Shown piece after piece: positions 9,701-19,134 of a stretch of 64,000 bases of DNA (positions are counted from its first letter, which is position 1; each line of letters opens with the position of its first letter). The DNA is from CAG-964 sp902789345 (GTDB taxonomy: Bacteria; Bacillota; Clostridia; Oscillospirales; Acutalibacteraceae). The stretch lies in assembly GCA_052117325.1 (NCBI GenBank), contig JBQKJJ010000007.1, one strand, 5' to 3'. The notes beneath the pieces were generated by a model that worked only from the letters and a program-made list of their open reading frames with translations, searched no databases and was not told the origin of the DNA. A program made the position numbers and the translations under genes.

Positions 9701-12700
9701 CGACAGTGACGGTGCAGATTATTCCGACTTGTCGGAAATCAATATCGGCTATACCAATACCGAGGACGAGAAGCACGAAATTGAAGCAGTTGTAAACCTT
9801 GTTGACTTCAGAATTGAAACAAGAGTTGACGGTCAGGCTGTTCATACGGAGCAGTACGATTCACTTGCGGATATTGTGGAGAACGGCTTGCACGGCTTAG
9901 ATTTTAGCGACCTTGTGTATGTCAGCGATGAACAGCTTGCACCGTTTTATCAAAGCTCAGAGCCGACGGAAGAACAGCCCGAAGCAGATACTGAAATTGA
10001 TAACTCCGATCTTATCGGCAAGGAACTCACGCTTGATAACCGCCGTTTCATTGTTGAACGGATTGACAGAAACGGTGATGCTTCTATGCGTGACATTACC
10101 TTTGAGGACAAAAACGGTTTTCCGATATTCAGAGTTGAAAAAGCCGATTTTCTTCGTTCTGCTCTTGAACTTTCCGAAAAGAATGAACTTGATGCACCTG
10201 CTTGGGAGAGGAAACAGAAAGCGAAAGCACAGACCTTTGACCTGCACCCTGAAATTACTTTGGCTGACAGACACACCTTTGATCTCAAGAATTTTGAGCT
10301 TGAGGAGGTTGGTAAAAAGGCTCGCTTCCGCAGAAATATTGATGCTATCCGTGTACTAAAGGAATGCGAAGAGGAAAACCGATTTGCCACACCTGAAGAA
10401 CAGAAAGCCCTTGCGCAGTATGTAGGCTGGGGCGGTATTCCCGAAGCGTTTGATGAGAATAATGCTACTTGGCAAAGTGAATATAACGAGCTTTCACAGT
10501 TACTGTCCGATGAAGAATATCAGTCGGCAAGAGAAAGTACACTTACCGCTTTCTATACTCCGCCTGTCGTTATTTCAGCAATTTACAAGGTTATGGAACA
10601 TATGGGATTTAAGGAGGGCAACATTTTGGAGCCTTCCTGCGGTATCGGTAATTTTATCGGTATGCTACCTCAGTCAATGCAAAACAGCCGTGTTTACGGT
10701 GTGGAGATTGACAAAATCTCCGCAGGCATTGCACAGCAGCTCTATCAGCGTTCTTCTATTGCAGGACAACCGTTTGAACAGGCAGAAATTCCCGACAGTT
10801 TTTTTGATGCAGTTGTGGGTAATGTGCCGTTTGGCGATTTCAGCGTTGCAGATAAACGCTATGATAAAAACCATTTCTTAATCCACGATTACTTTTTTGC
10901 AAAGTCGCTCGACAAGCTCCGCCCGGGCGGTGTAATGGCGTTGGTAACTTCAAAGGGTACAATGGACAAGGAAAACCCAGCCGTGCGAAAATATATCGCA
11001 CAGCGAGCGGAATTGCTCGGTGCGATAAGACTTCCGAATGATACCTTTAAGGGAAATGCAGGAACGGAGGTTGTTTCCGATATTCTCATAATGCAAAAGC
11101 GTGACCGTATCATAGACATTGAGCCTGATTGGGTACACCTAAACACAGATGAAAACGGTATCAGAATTAGCAGCTACTTTGCAGAACATCCCGAAATGAT
11201 ACTTGGCGATATGAAAATTGTAACAGGTCGTTTTGGTGATGAAACAACTTGTATGCCTTATGAAAACGCAGACCTTGAAAGCCTGCTTGATGAAGCCGTT
11301 TCCAATATTCACGGCGAAATTACGGAGTATGAAACGGAAGAAAATTTAGAGGAAGAAGATAATTCAATTCCCGCTGATCCGAATGTCAGAAACTTCTCAT
11401 TTACCGTGCTTGACGATGTAATCTATTTCCGTGAAAACAGCCGAATGTCACCTGTTGAAGTGTCGGCTACTGCTGAAAACCGAATAAAGGGACTTATTGA
11501 GATAAGAAACTCCGTTCGTACTCTTTTAGATTTGCAGACGGAAGACTATCCTGACAGTGATATAAAAGCTGAACAGGAAAGGCTTAATAAGCTGTATGAT
11601 AACTTCACGAAAAAGTACGGACTTATCAACAGCCGTGCAAATACTATGGCGTTCTCGCAGGATAGCTCCTACTCGCTGTTATCTTCATTGGAGATACTCG
11701 ATGACGAGGGCAACCTTGAACGCAAGGCGGATATGTTTTTCAAGCGGACAATCAAGCCTCATACACCTGTTACTTCCGTTGACACAGCTTCCGAAGCACT
11801 CGCCGTTTCTATGGGAGAAAAGGCGGGTATTGATATGGAATATATGTGTCAGCTTTCAGGCAAGAGTGAGCAGGAGGTTTTTGAGGAACTGAAAGGTGTA
11901 ATTTTTCTCAATCCTCTCTACGGTCAGGGCAATCCTGACGAACAGAAATACCTTATGGCAGACGAATATTTGTCCGGTAATGTCCGTGAAAAGCTTGAAG
12001 TCGCAAGGCGCTCGGCAAAGCTATATCCTGATGATTACAACATCAATGTTGAAGCTCTTGAAAGAGTACAGCCAAAGGATTTGACGGCTTCTGAGATTTC
12101 CGTAAGGCTTGGCGCAACCTGGATTCCGCCTGAGATTGTACAGCAGTTCATCTATGAATTTCTTGATACTCCACGCTATGCACAATGGAAAATCAGGCTT
12201 CACTATTCGCCATATACGAGTGAATGGAGCATTGAAAACAAAAGCTACGATACAAGTAATCTCAAGGTGTACCGCACCTACGGTACAGACCGAATAAATG
12301 CTTATAAAATAATCGAGGAAACACTCAACCTCAAGGATGTCCGCATATTCGATTATGTTGAGGATGAGGAAGGCAGAAAGAAGCCTGTACTCAATAAAAA
12401 GGAAACTACAATCGCTTTGCAGAAGCAGGAGCTTATCAAAGAAGGCTTTAAGGAATGGATTTGGAAAGATCCGCAACGCCGTGAAAAGCTCTGCAAACTA
12501 TATAATGAAAAATTTAACAGCACAAGACCCCGTGAGTATGACGGAAGTCATATTACCTTTAACGGTATGAATCCTGAAATTGAACTCAGGGAACATCAGA
12601 AAAACGCTGTTGCACATATTCTTTACGGTGGAAACACCTTGCTTGCACACGCAGTCGGCGCAGGCAAAACCTACGAGATGACGGCGGCTGCTATGGAATC

Positions 12701-14192
12701 GAAGCGGCTTGGCTTATGCAGCAAGTCGCTTTTTGTTGTGCCTAATCACCTGACCGAGCAATGGGCGGCGGAGTTTTTACAGCTCTATCCTGCGGCGAAT
12801 ATCCTTGTTGCAACCAAAAAGGATTTTGAAACTAAAAACCGCAAACGCTTCTGCGGACGAATTGCCACAGGCGATTATGACGCTATCATTATCGGACATT
12901 CTCAGTTTGAGAAAATTCCGATGAGCGTTGAAAGGCAAAGAATTATACTCGAGCAGCAGATTGACGAAATCACAGACGGTATTCGTGAGTTGAAAGAAAA
13001 CCGTGGAGAAAACTTTTCAATCAAGCAGCTTGAAAAAAGCAGAAAATCTTTAAAGGTAAAGCTACAGAAGTTAAACGACCAAAGCCGAAAGGATGATGTA
13101 GTTACCTTTGAGGAATTGGGTGTTGACAGACTTTTTATTGACGAAAGTCACTACTACAAAAACCTTTATCTCTATACGAAAATGAGAAATGTAGGCGGAA
13201 TAGCTCAGACCGAAGCACAGAAGTCCTCGGATCTGTTTATGAAGTGCCGATACCTTGACGAAATCACAGGCGGCAGAGGAACGGTCTTTGCAACAGGTAC
13301 GCCAATCTCAAACTCAATGGTTGAGTTATATACCATTCAGCGATATTTGCAGTATGAAACACTTGTAGAAAACGGCTTGCAGCACTTCGATTCGTGGGCG
13401 TCCACCTTTGGTGAAACTGTAACAGCCTACGAGCTTAAACCCGAAGGAACAGGCTACAGAACGAAAACACGATTTGCTAAATTCTACAATCTGCCTGAGC
13501 TTATGGCAATGTTCAAAGAGGTTGCCGATATAAAAACGGCAGACACACTTAATTTGCCTACACCTACTCCACACTATCACAATGTTGCCGTAAAGCCTTC
13601 CGATTTTCAAAAGGCTATGGTGGCAGAGCTTGGAGAACGAGCCGAAAAAGTGAGAAACAATCAGGTTGACGCAAGCGTTGATAATATGCTGAAAATCACC
13701 AACGACGGACGAAAGCTCGCCCTTGACCAGCGTATGATAAATCCTCTGCTCCCTGACTTTGAGGGCAGTAAGATTAATGCTTGTATTGATAATATTTTTA
13801 CGATTTGGCAGGAAAACGCAGACAAAAAATCAGCTCAGCTTGTGTTCTGCGACCTCTCCACTCCGAAGCCGGACGCAGAGTTTTCCGTCTATACGGACAT
13901 TCGCAGAAAGCTGATAGAGCGAGGCGTACCTGAAAGCGAAATCAGCTTTATTCACGAAGCAAAAACCGAGGTGCAGAAGCAGGAGCTTTTTAAAAAGGTA
14001 CGCAAAGGCGAAGTCAGAGTTTTGCTCGGTTCTACACAAAAAATGGGTGCCGGTACAAATGTTCAGAACAAGCTCATAGCCTTACACGACATTGACTGCC
14101 CGTGGCGACCGTCAGATGTAGGACGGATTTTGCGGACATTCAAAATAAAAAAGAATGTGGAGGTAACAGACAATGGCAAAATCATTATTTGA
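6786..14192 (+). pseudogene. Polyvalent N6-adenine methylase / SF2 helicase, 5' part, interrupted by insertion
   Basis: A 2468-aa reading frame that lost its natural end. Domains in order: an ArdC-like N-terminal region (FGRWVNRGAKGIAVFE); a disordered linker at about 276-393 that overlaps tnpV; a MutS domain I-like segment at about 760-855 (ILYQIGDFYEAMGDDA, MCGFPSH); N6-adenine methylase motifs near 1281 (LEPSCGIGNFIG) and GNVPFGDF; and a helicase core with Walker A near 1955 (AVGAGKT), IDESH near 2119 and ATGTPISNS. In ICEs such proteins are thought to protect or process incoming DNA. The frame follows the true gene to codon GAT at 14115, then runs 25 codons into inserted DNA. The lost 3' end is at 25144-26085; the joined protein would be about 2756 aa. 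Without motif VI the helicase is probably inactive, though the methylase might still fold. Confidence 0.9.
7612..7965 (+). CDS. tnpV: TnpV-family protein encoded inside the polyvalent helicase gene (other frame)
   Basis: A 117-aa frame lying wholly within the giant gene, shifted by one base. It has its own consensus ribosome binding site (AAAGGAG, 7597-7603) 8 nt before ATG 7612. Its product aligns from end to end with the TnpV at 14173-14547: both have QGDYL(L/I)P, a Y-x-NLLT-x-G-x-L segment, (Q)GVT/ITE-LKA, a W-x-x-x-(M/L)NN(L/I)R segment and an EVIYA/EIIFA end. TnpV proteins are small conserved proteins of Tn4451-type elements with no firm function. The opposing frame of the giant gene is low-complexity here (rich in D, R, Q, S, G), as expected if tnpV is the constrained frame. 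A TTG at 7606 is possible but less well spaced. Confidence 0.75.
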   Translation: MTELTYTMQGDYLLPDLMLPEQPRVQLGHYAQMRKNYLLQKHKILYYNLLTKGTLTEHLSEIEQTATEMEDRILRQMSVQEGVTDKLKADDPMKWTRLMNNLRHSTQEIVKAEVIYA

Positions 14193-14547
14193 GGAACTGG
14201 GCGGCAAATACGAAAGGCAAGGGGATTATTTGATACCGTGCTTAACTGTACCCGCCGAAGAAGAACAGGCAATAGGCATCTGGGGGCAACGGCATTTAGA
14301 TTATCTAAAACAGTACCGTAAAGTTACATACACCAATCTTCTTACAAGCGGCAGGCTAAACGCCTACCTTGCCGACATCAACAGACAGGCACAGGAACGC
14401 TTTGAAAGGCTCATAGAGGGTATGAAACAGGCACAGGGCATAACGGAACAGCTAAAGGCAGAAAACGCCTTAGAATGGACAGGATGCCTCAATAACATAA
14501 GGGCTTGTGCGAGGGAGATTGTGGAAAAGGAAATTATTTTTGCATAA
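14173..14547 (+). CDS. tnpV: TnpV protein
   Basis: First gene of the inserted element, 124 aa, 57 bp inside its left end. GGAGG (14159-14163) precedes the ATG by 9 nt. It carries the TnpV pattern QGDYLIP, YTNLLTSGRLNAYL, GITEQLKAE, NNIRACAREIV, and a short acidic/aromatic end. TnpV occurs in Tn4451-type and other clostridial elements; no activity has been firmly assigned. A second copy is overprinted in the target gene at 7612. A GC-rich terminator follows the stop codon. Confidence 0.9.
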   Translation: MAKSLFEELGGKYERQGDYLIPCLTVPAEEEQAIGIWGQRHLDYLKQYRKVTYTNLLTSGRLNAYLADINRQAQERFERLIEGMKQAQGITEQLKAENALEWTGCLNNIRACAREIVEKEIIFA

Positions 14548-14557
14548 ACAGATGATT

Positions 14558-14588
14558 AGTGGCAGGGGGAAATCCTGCCGCTTTTTCT
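14558..14588 (+). terminator. Rho-independent terminator after tnpV
   Basis: GTGGCAGG pairs with CCTGCCGC (one G-T pair) around a short loop and runs into CTTTTTC. It separates tnpV from the tet promoter. Confidence 0.75.
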
Positions 14589-14604
14589 GCTTTAGTTTGT
14601 CAGC

Positions 14605-14633
14605 TTGACAAATAAAGGGTTAAGGAATATAAT
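14605..14633 (+). promoter_or_regulatory. Consensus sigma-70 promoter of tet
   Basis: TTGACA at 14605-14610 and TATAAT at 14628-14633 are both perfect consensus hexamers separated by 17 bp. Transcription would begin near 14640 and run through the attenuator leader into tet. Confidence 0.9.
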
Positions 14634-14650
14634 TAGATTCAGTATTATAC

Positions 14651-14899
14651 AAGGAGTTAATAAATATGCGGCAAGGTATTCTTAAATAAACTGTCAATTT
14701 GATAGTGGGAACAAAAAGTAGCAGTCCCGTTTCACTTTTAATATGGGGCTTAGTTTTTTGTACCCAGTTTAAGAATACTTTTATCATGTAATTTTATATG
14801 CCCGAAAACATATAAGTGTTTTGGGGCTATTGGAGTTATTTACCCAGTGATAGGAGTATTTATCACTGGGTATTTTTATGCCCTTTTTTGGGTGTTGAT
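14651..14899 (+). promoter_or_regulatory. tet leader: leader peptide and transcription attenuator
   Basis: The leader resembles those of tet(M) and related ribosomal protection genes. AAGGAG (14651-14656) precedes a 7-codon ORF at 14666-14689 (MRQGILK). Its end overlaps an arm GTATTCTTAAATAAACTG that can pair with CAGTTTAAGAATACTT about 90 bp downstream. A strong terminator follows: TACCCAGTGATA (14841-14852) with TATCACTGGGTA (14861-14872) and TTTTT. A further mini-ORF at 14878-14898 (MPFFGC) ends just before the tet ribosome binding site GGAGG (14901-14905). In the accepted tet(M) model, tetracycline-affected ribosomes on the leader prevent terminator formation; the same is inferred here. 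Confidence 0.8.
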
Positions 14900-14913
14900 A
14901 GGAGGAAAATCAC

Positions 14914-16833
14914 ATGAAAATAATTAACTTAGGCATTCTGGCTCACGTTGACGCAGGAAAGACAACATTAACGGAAAGTTTATTGTATACCAGTGGTGCA
15001 ATTGCAGAACTAGGGAGCGTAGATGAAGGCACAACAAGGACAGATACAATGAATTTGGAGCGTCAAAGGGGAATCACTATCCAGACAGCAGTGACATCTT
15101 TTCAGTGGGAGGATGTAAAAGTCAACATTATAGATACGCCAGGCCATATGGATTTTTTGGCGGAAGTATACCGTTCTTTATCCGTATTAGACGGAGCAGT
15201 ATTATTAGTTTCTGCAAAGGATGGCATACAGGCACAGACCCGTATACTGTTTCATGCACTACAGATAATGAAGATTCCGACAATTTTTTTCATCAATAAA
15301 ATTGACCAAGAGGGGATTGATTTGCCAATGGTATATCGGGAAATGAAAGCAAAGCTTTCTTCGGAAATTATAGTGAAGCAAAAGGTTGGGCAGCATCCCC
15401 ATATAAATGTAACGGACAATGACGATATGGAACAGTGGGATGCGGTAATTATGGGAAACGATGAACTATTAGAGAAATATATGTCAGGGAAACCGTTTAA
15501 AATGTCAGAACTGGAACAGGAAGAAAACAGGAGATTCCAAAACGGAACGTTATTTCCCGTTTATCACGGAAGCGCTAAAAACAATCTGGGGATTCGGCAG
15601 CTTATAGAAGTAATTGCCAGTAAATTTTATTCATCAACGCCTGAAGGTCAATCTGAACTATGCGGGCAGGTTTTTAAGATTGAATATTCAGAGAAAAGGC
15701 GGCGTTTTGTTTATGTGCGTATATATAGCGGAACATTGCATTTGAGGGATGTTATTAGAATATCTGAAAAAGAGAAAATAAAAATCACAGAGATGTGTGT
15801 TCCGTCAAATGGTGAAATCGTCCCGGCTGACCATGCCTGTCCGGGAGAAATTGTTATTTTAGCTGATGATACTTTGAAACTGAACGACATTCTGGGAAAT
15901 GAAAAACTCCTGCCTCACAAAACATGGATTGATAATCCCATGCCATTACTTCGGACAACGGTAGAGCCGCAAAAGCCGGAGCAAAGGGAAGCCCTGTTAA
16001 ATGCCCTCGCAGAGATTGCTGATACAGACCCTCTTTTGCATTTTGACATTGATACTGTTACACATGAGATTATGTTATCTTTTTTGGGGAATGTGCAGAT
16101 GGAAGTCATTTGTGCCATCCTTGAGGAAAAATATCATGTGGAGGCAGAAATAAAAGAGCCTACTGTTATATATATGGAAAGACCGCTTAGAAAAGCAGAA
16201 TATACCATCCACATAGAAGTCCCGCCAAATCCTTTCTGGGCTTCTGTCGGGTTGTCCATAGAGCCGCTCCCTATTGGAAGCGGAGTGCAGTATGAAAGCA
16301 GAGTTTCACTTGGATATTTAAATCAATCGTTCCAAAATGCGGTTATGGAGGGGGTTCTTTATGGCTGCGAGCAGGGGCTGTATGGATGGAAAGTGACAGA
16401 CTGTAAAATCTGTTTTGAATATGGATTGTATTATAGTCCTGTAAGTACCCCCGCAGACTTTCGGCTGCTTTCCCCTATCGTATTGGAGCAGGCTTTAAAA
16501 AAAGCAGGGACAGAACTATTAGAGCCATATCTCCACTTTGAAATTTATGCACCGCAGGAATATCTCTCACGGGCGTATCATGATGCTCCAAGGTATTGTG
16601 CAGATATTGTAAGTACTCAGATAAAGAATGACGAGGTCATTCTGAAAGGAGAAATCCCTGCTAGATGTATTCAAGAATACAGGAACGATTTAACTTATTT
16701 CACAAATGGGCAGGGAGTCTGCTTGACAGAGTTAAAAGGATACCAGCCAGCTATTGGTAAATTTATTTGCCAACCCCGCCGCCCGAATAGCCGTATAGAT
16801 AAGGTTCGGCATATGTTCCACAAGTTAGCTTAA
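14914..16833 (+). CDS. tet(O/32/O): Ribosomal protection tetracycline resistance protein, mosaic tet(O/32/O)-like
   Basis: A 639-aa EF-G-like GTPase that removes tetracycline from the 30S A site. G1 motif AHVDAGKT lies near residues 10-17, G3 DTPGHMDF near 74-81 and G4 NKID near 128-131. By memory, residues 1 to about 293 and about 390 to the end read as Tet(O). The stretch between them (MCVPSNGEIVPADHACPGEI through DTDPLLHFDIDTVTHEI) departs from Tet(O) and looks like Tet(32). This matches the known mosaic class tet(O/32/O); breakpoints need alignment to confirm. Start: ATG 14914 after GGAGG. Expression is set by the attenuator leader. The gene gives the element its resistance phenotype. Confidence 0.92.
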   Translation: MKIINLGILAHVDAGKTTLTESLLYTSGAIAELGSVDEGTTRTDTMNLERQRGITIQTAVTSFQWEDVKVNIIDTPGHMDFLAEVYRSLSVLDGAVLLVSAKDGIQAQTRILFHALQIMKIPTIFFINKIDQEGIDLPMVYREMKAKLSSEIIVKQKVGQHPHINVTDNDDMEQWDAVIMGNDELLEKYMSGKPFKMSELEQEENRRFQNGTLFPVYHGSAKNNLGIRQLIEVIASKFYSSTPEGQSELCGQVFKIEYSEKRRRFVYVRIYSGTLHLRDVIRISEKEKIKITEMCVPSNGEIVPADHACPGEIVILADDTLKLNDILGNEKLLPHKTWIDNPMPLLRTTVEPQKPEQREALLNALAEIADTDPLLHFDIDTVTHEIMLSFLGNVQMEVICAILEEKYHVEAEIKEPTVIYMERPLRKAEYTIHIEVPPNPFWASVGLSIEPLPIGSGVQYESRVSLGYLNQSFQNAVMEGVLYGCEQGLYGWKVTDCKICFEYGLYYSPVSTPADFRLLSPIVLEQALKKAGTELLEPYLHFEIYAPQEYLSRAYHDAPRYCADIVSTQIKNDEVILKGEIPARCIQEYRNDLTYFTNGQGVCLTELKGYQPAIGKFICQPRRPNSRIDKVRHMFHKLA

Positions 16834-16884
16834 CAGCTTGCAAAAGTCATATAAAATGAGATTTGAAAGGATTAGAGACTAATT

Positions 16885-17058
16885 ATGATGAAATGCGAAT
16901 GGATATTGTGTCCTGTTTGTGGGAGCAAAACCCGTAATAAAATTAGGAAGGACACTGTTTTGGAGAATTATCCCCTTTATTGTCCAAAATGCAGACAAGA
17001 AAGATTGATTAAAGTTGACAACTTGAAGATAACTGTCATCAAAGAGCCAGACGCTTAA
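16885..17058 (+). CDS. Cysteine-rich KTR domain protein
   Basis: A 57-aa protein starting MMKCEWILCPVCGSKTRNKI, with two zinc-ribbon-like pairs, CPVC and CPKC, and the KTR tripeptide that names the family. It often follows tet genes of the ribosomal protection class in clostridial and streptococcal elements. The two cysteine pairs suggest zinc binding; no function is known. It lies 51 bp after tet and ahead of a strong terminator, so it is probably co-transcribed with tet. Confidence 0.85.
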   Translation: MMKCEWILCPVCGSKTRNKIRKDTVLENYPLYCPKCRQERLIKVDNLKITVIKEPDA

Positions 17059-17063
17059 GACGC

Positions 17064-17111
17064 AGAGCCGATGAAATTGTGGAACAATTCACGAATCATC
17101 GGCTCTTTTTG
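17064..17111 (+). terminator. Terminator of the tet-KTR unit
   Basis: AGAGCCGATGA (17064-17074) pairs perfectly with TCATCGGCTCT (17096-17106) and is followed by TTTTTG. Confidence 0.85.
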
Positions 17112-17187
17112 TTTCGTATTTGAAAGAACAAACTCACCAAATAAAAAAAACGATATTCGGGTGGGTTATTTTGTTATACCCTAAATT

Positions 17188-17226
17188 ACCCTCTGAATTT
17201 GTTTTTAAATTTGGAGGGATTTTTTT
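17188..17226 (+). promoter_or_regulatory. Hairpin that includes a ribosome binding site and T-run
   Basis: ACCCTCTGAATTT (17188-17200) can pair with AAATTTGGAGGGAT (17206-17219), followed by seven T. The right arm contains the GGAGGG ribosome binding site of the small frame at 17227, so the structure could act as terminator or as a translation block. Confidence 0.45.
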
Positions 17227-17355
17227 ATGTTCTTTTTTCGGGCGGTTATTCATCTGCTCATACGAAGTAAAATTTATCAATACATAGCATATCAGAGAAT
17301 GGCAGGAAACCAGTTAAAAAAATTTCTGCCAGTGCAGCGGTACTTCTCACCTTGA
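17227..17355 (+). CDS. Small basic hypothetical protein, 42 aa
   Basis: Begins MFFFRAVIHLLIRSKIYQYI, with GGAGGG 8 nt before the ATG. The product is basic and partly hydrophobic. It stands alone between the tet terminator and the first sigma-like gene. No family recognised; it could be a leader peptide rather than a functional protein because the ribosome binding site is inside a hairpin. Confidence 0.4.
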   Translation: MFFFRAVIHLLIRSKIYQYIAYQRMAGNQLKKFLPVQRYFSP

Positions 17356-17498
17356 AAGTGGAAGTACAATCTCCATACAACAGAATTTGTATTTCCCATA
17401 ACCGTGAAGGTCACAGAGCCTTTGCGGTTTTTCTTTTGTCGTTTTTTGTTGGAAAGTGCCGCAGGGCTGTTTCTGGTGTGCGTTGCCGCTCCCCGCCT

Positions 17499-17538
17499 CT
17501 CCATCTGGATTTTTACATTTCAAAAATTCAGATTGGAG
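17499..17538 (+). promoter_or_regulatory. Imperfect hairpin masking the ribosome binding site of a sigma-like gene
   Basis: CTCCATCTGGATTTTT (17499-17514) is almost the reverse complement of AAAAATTCAGATTGGAG (17522-17538). The right arm contains the GGAGG used by the GTG start at 17548. Folding would hide that site, suggesting translational control. Confidence 0.45.
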
Positions 17539-17547
17539 GTATTAGCG

Positions 17548-18057
17548 GTGAAATACGCACCAAGAAAAGTATATATCAAAGAAAGCGGCGGCTATGTGGA
17601 ACTGTCCTATACGGATTTCTGCCGCCGCAGGCAAGCCGACAAGGGATATATGGACAAGCTGTTTATCCCCGTCCAAGGTTGTCTGCTTGAAGTCGTAAGG
17701 GAGCAATATGCGGACTTCTACCGTGACAGGGAGCGGTGGCGTTACCTGCAAAAATTAGATGCGAGGAACAGCCTGCTATCTCTGGACGGATTTACGGACA
17801 GCGAGGGGAATCCTCTGGACTTTATCGCTGATGAAGCGGCGGACATTGCGGAAACCGTTGTCAATGCTGTTATGGTGGACAGGCTGAAAGCCGCCCTGCC
17901 TTTGTTGTCGGATAGTGAGCAGGAGTTGATACAGGCAATCTTTTTTGACGGACTTTCCGAGCGTGAAGTCGGGGCGAGGTTAGGCATAACCCAGAGCGTT
18001 GTGAACAAACGCAAAGCCAGAATCCTAAGAAAACTAAGAAAGATAATAGAAAATTAA
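17548..18057 (+). CDS. Sigma-70-like transcription regulator, 169 aa
   Basis: Starts at GTG 17548 (MKYAPRKVYIKESGGYVELS), 8 nt after GGAGGT; the frame is open further upstream but without a start signal. The C-terminal part, LSDSEQELIQAIFFDGLSER followed by EVGARLGITQSVVNKRKARI, is a sigma region 4-type helix-turn-helix. Region 2 is not obvious, so this is a sigma-like regulator rather than a typical sigma factor. Related proteins in clostridial elements regulate mobility genes; two more follow in the same direction. A hairpin terminator follows the stop. Confidence 0.8.
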   Translation: MKYAPRKVYIKESGGYVELSYTDFCRRRQADKGYMDKLFIPVQGCLLEVVREQYADFYRDRERWRYLQKLDARNSLLSLDGFTDSEGNPLDFIADEAADIAETVVNAVMVDRLKAALPLLSDSEQELIQAIFFDGLSEREVGARLGITQSVVNKRKARILRKLRKIIEN

Positions 18058-18071
18058 AATTTAAGGCGTTC

Positions 18072-18117
18072 AGCCCCCTTGTTTTTTCCTTTGGGAAAAT
18101 GAGGGGGCTTTTCTCTG
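18072..18117 (+). terminator. Terminator between sigma-like genes
   Basis: AGCCCCCTTG-type arm pairs with GAGGGGGC around a T-rich/A-rich inner stem and is followed by TTTTC. It lies between the stop at 18057 and the next start at 18152. Confidence 0.7.
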
Positions 18118-18151
18118 CCCTCTCAATCAATTCTGATTGGAGGAAGAAAGA

Positions 18152-18577
18152 ATGGCATACAACCACGGACGGGAGGACAGGAAATGGCGTATCTGGAAAG
18201 AAGCGGAGGAAAAGCTGCTGCGTGAGTGCGGCGTTGATGAAGTGACCATTGAGCAGATACGCATAGCGGACAGGGCAGACTTCAATTCCAACAGGCGGTT
18301 TTACCGATGGACGAATGACGTTGCGGAATACCTTGAGGACATGGCAGACAGGGAGCGGCAAGCGGAGGTGAATACAGTTGCGGAGTTACTGGACGAGATT
18401 GAGAGCGAAAATCTCTATCAAGTATTAGTCACGGTGGACGGGCGTACCTTGAAAATCGTCCTGCTGAAAATGCAGGGGTATTCCACAAAGGAGATTGCCC
18501 CACTTGTGCATTTGACGACTGGTGCCATCTATGCGAGGTTAGACCATCTGCGGAAGAAGCTTCGGAAAATTTTGTAA
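18152..18577 (+). CDS. Sigma-70 region 4-like protein, 141 aa
   Basis: ATG 18152 follows GGAGG (18139-18143). The C-terminus (LKIVLLKMQGYSTKEIAPLV, then HLTTGAIYARLDHLRKKLRK) is a sigma region 4/LuxR-like helix-turn-helix, while the N-terminal half is charged and helical. It is the second of three such regulators in the element and probably takes part in the same control circuit. No region 2 is visible, so a stand-alone sigma role is doubtful. Confidence 0.78.
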   Translation: MAYNHGREDRKWRIWKEAEEKLLRECGVDEVTIEQIRIADRADFNSNRRFYRWTNDVAEYLEDMADRERQAEVNTVAELLDEIESENLYQVLVTVDGRTLKIVLLKMQGYSTKEIAPLVHLTTGAIYARLDHLRKKLRKIL

Positions 18578-18660
18578 GCGTCTAATACATCCCATTATTC
18601 TGCGGGCTACTGGGTGGGGAGTGGAATCTCCCCGCTTATTTTTGGCAGGAGGAAAACGGG

Positions 18661-19134
18661 ATGGCATATAAAGCTAAGGCGTACACGCTTCGGGAGGAAT
18701 CCACGGAAAGCGGTATAAGGTATTTTATCAGTTTTAAGGACGGGCAGGGGGAACACCACGAACTGGAAGTATCCGAGCAGTTATTCTTTGAATTTCGGCA
18801 GATGGAACGCAGGAACAGGAATCTTCTCCAATGGGACGAGCGGCACAGGGAGTTTTCGGAAGTATGGGACGAAACGCTGAACAGGCGGGCGTTAAAGCTG
18901 CCTAAGAGCATTGAGGAACAAATGATTGAAGCAGAACGGGCGGAACTGCTCTGTAAGGCGGTTGACAGACTGCCAGAGATACAAAGGCGACGTTTCCTGC
19001 TCTACTACGAGTATGAGTTCAATTTTTACCAAATCGCCGCTATGGAGCATTGCACCGCTTCTGCAATACAGAAATCCGTTGCTGTTGCAAAGAAGAAAGT
19101 AAAAGCGGAAATGAGGAAATATCTCCAACCATGA
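18661..19134 (+). CDS. Sigma-70-like protein, 157 aa
   Basis: ATG 18661 follows AGGAGG by about 9 nt. Residues 100-157 (LCKAVDRLPEIQRRRFLLYY, then YQIAAMEHCTASAIQKSVAV) form a region 4-type helix-turn-helix. The N-terminal part (SGIRYFISFKDGQGEHHELE) is shared with many small sigma-like proteins of Firmicutes mobile elements. The stop TGA overlaps the ATG at 19131, and repA follows, so it may control replication and transfer genes. Confidence 0.8.
   Translation: MAYKAKAYTLREESTESGIRYFISFKDGQGEHHELEVSEQLFFEFRQMERRNRNLLQWDERHREFSEVWDETLNRRALKLPKSIEEQMIEAERAELLCKAVDRLPEIQRRRFLLYYEYEFNFYQIAAMEHCTASAIQKSVAVAKKKVKAEMRKYLQP

Noticed and set aside
14117..14192. Natural C-terminus of the polyvalent helicase (last 25 codons)
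   Set aside because: This stretch is sequence of the inserted element; the true continuation is at 25144.
16885..17058. Leader peptide instead of a protein
   Set aside because: It lies downstream of tet, and its CxxC pairs match the cysteine-rich KTR family.
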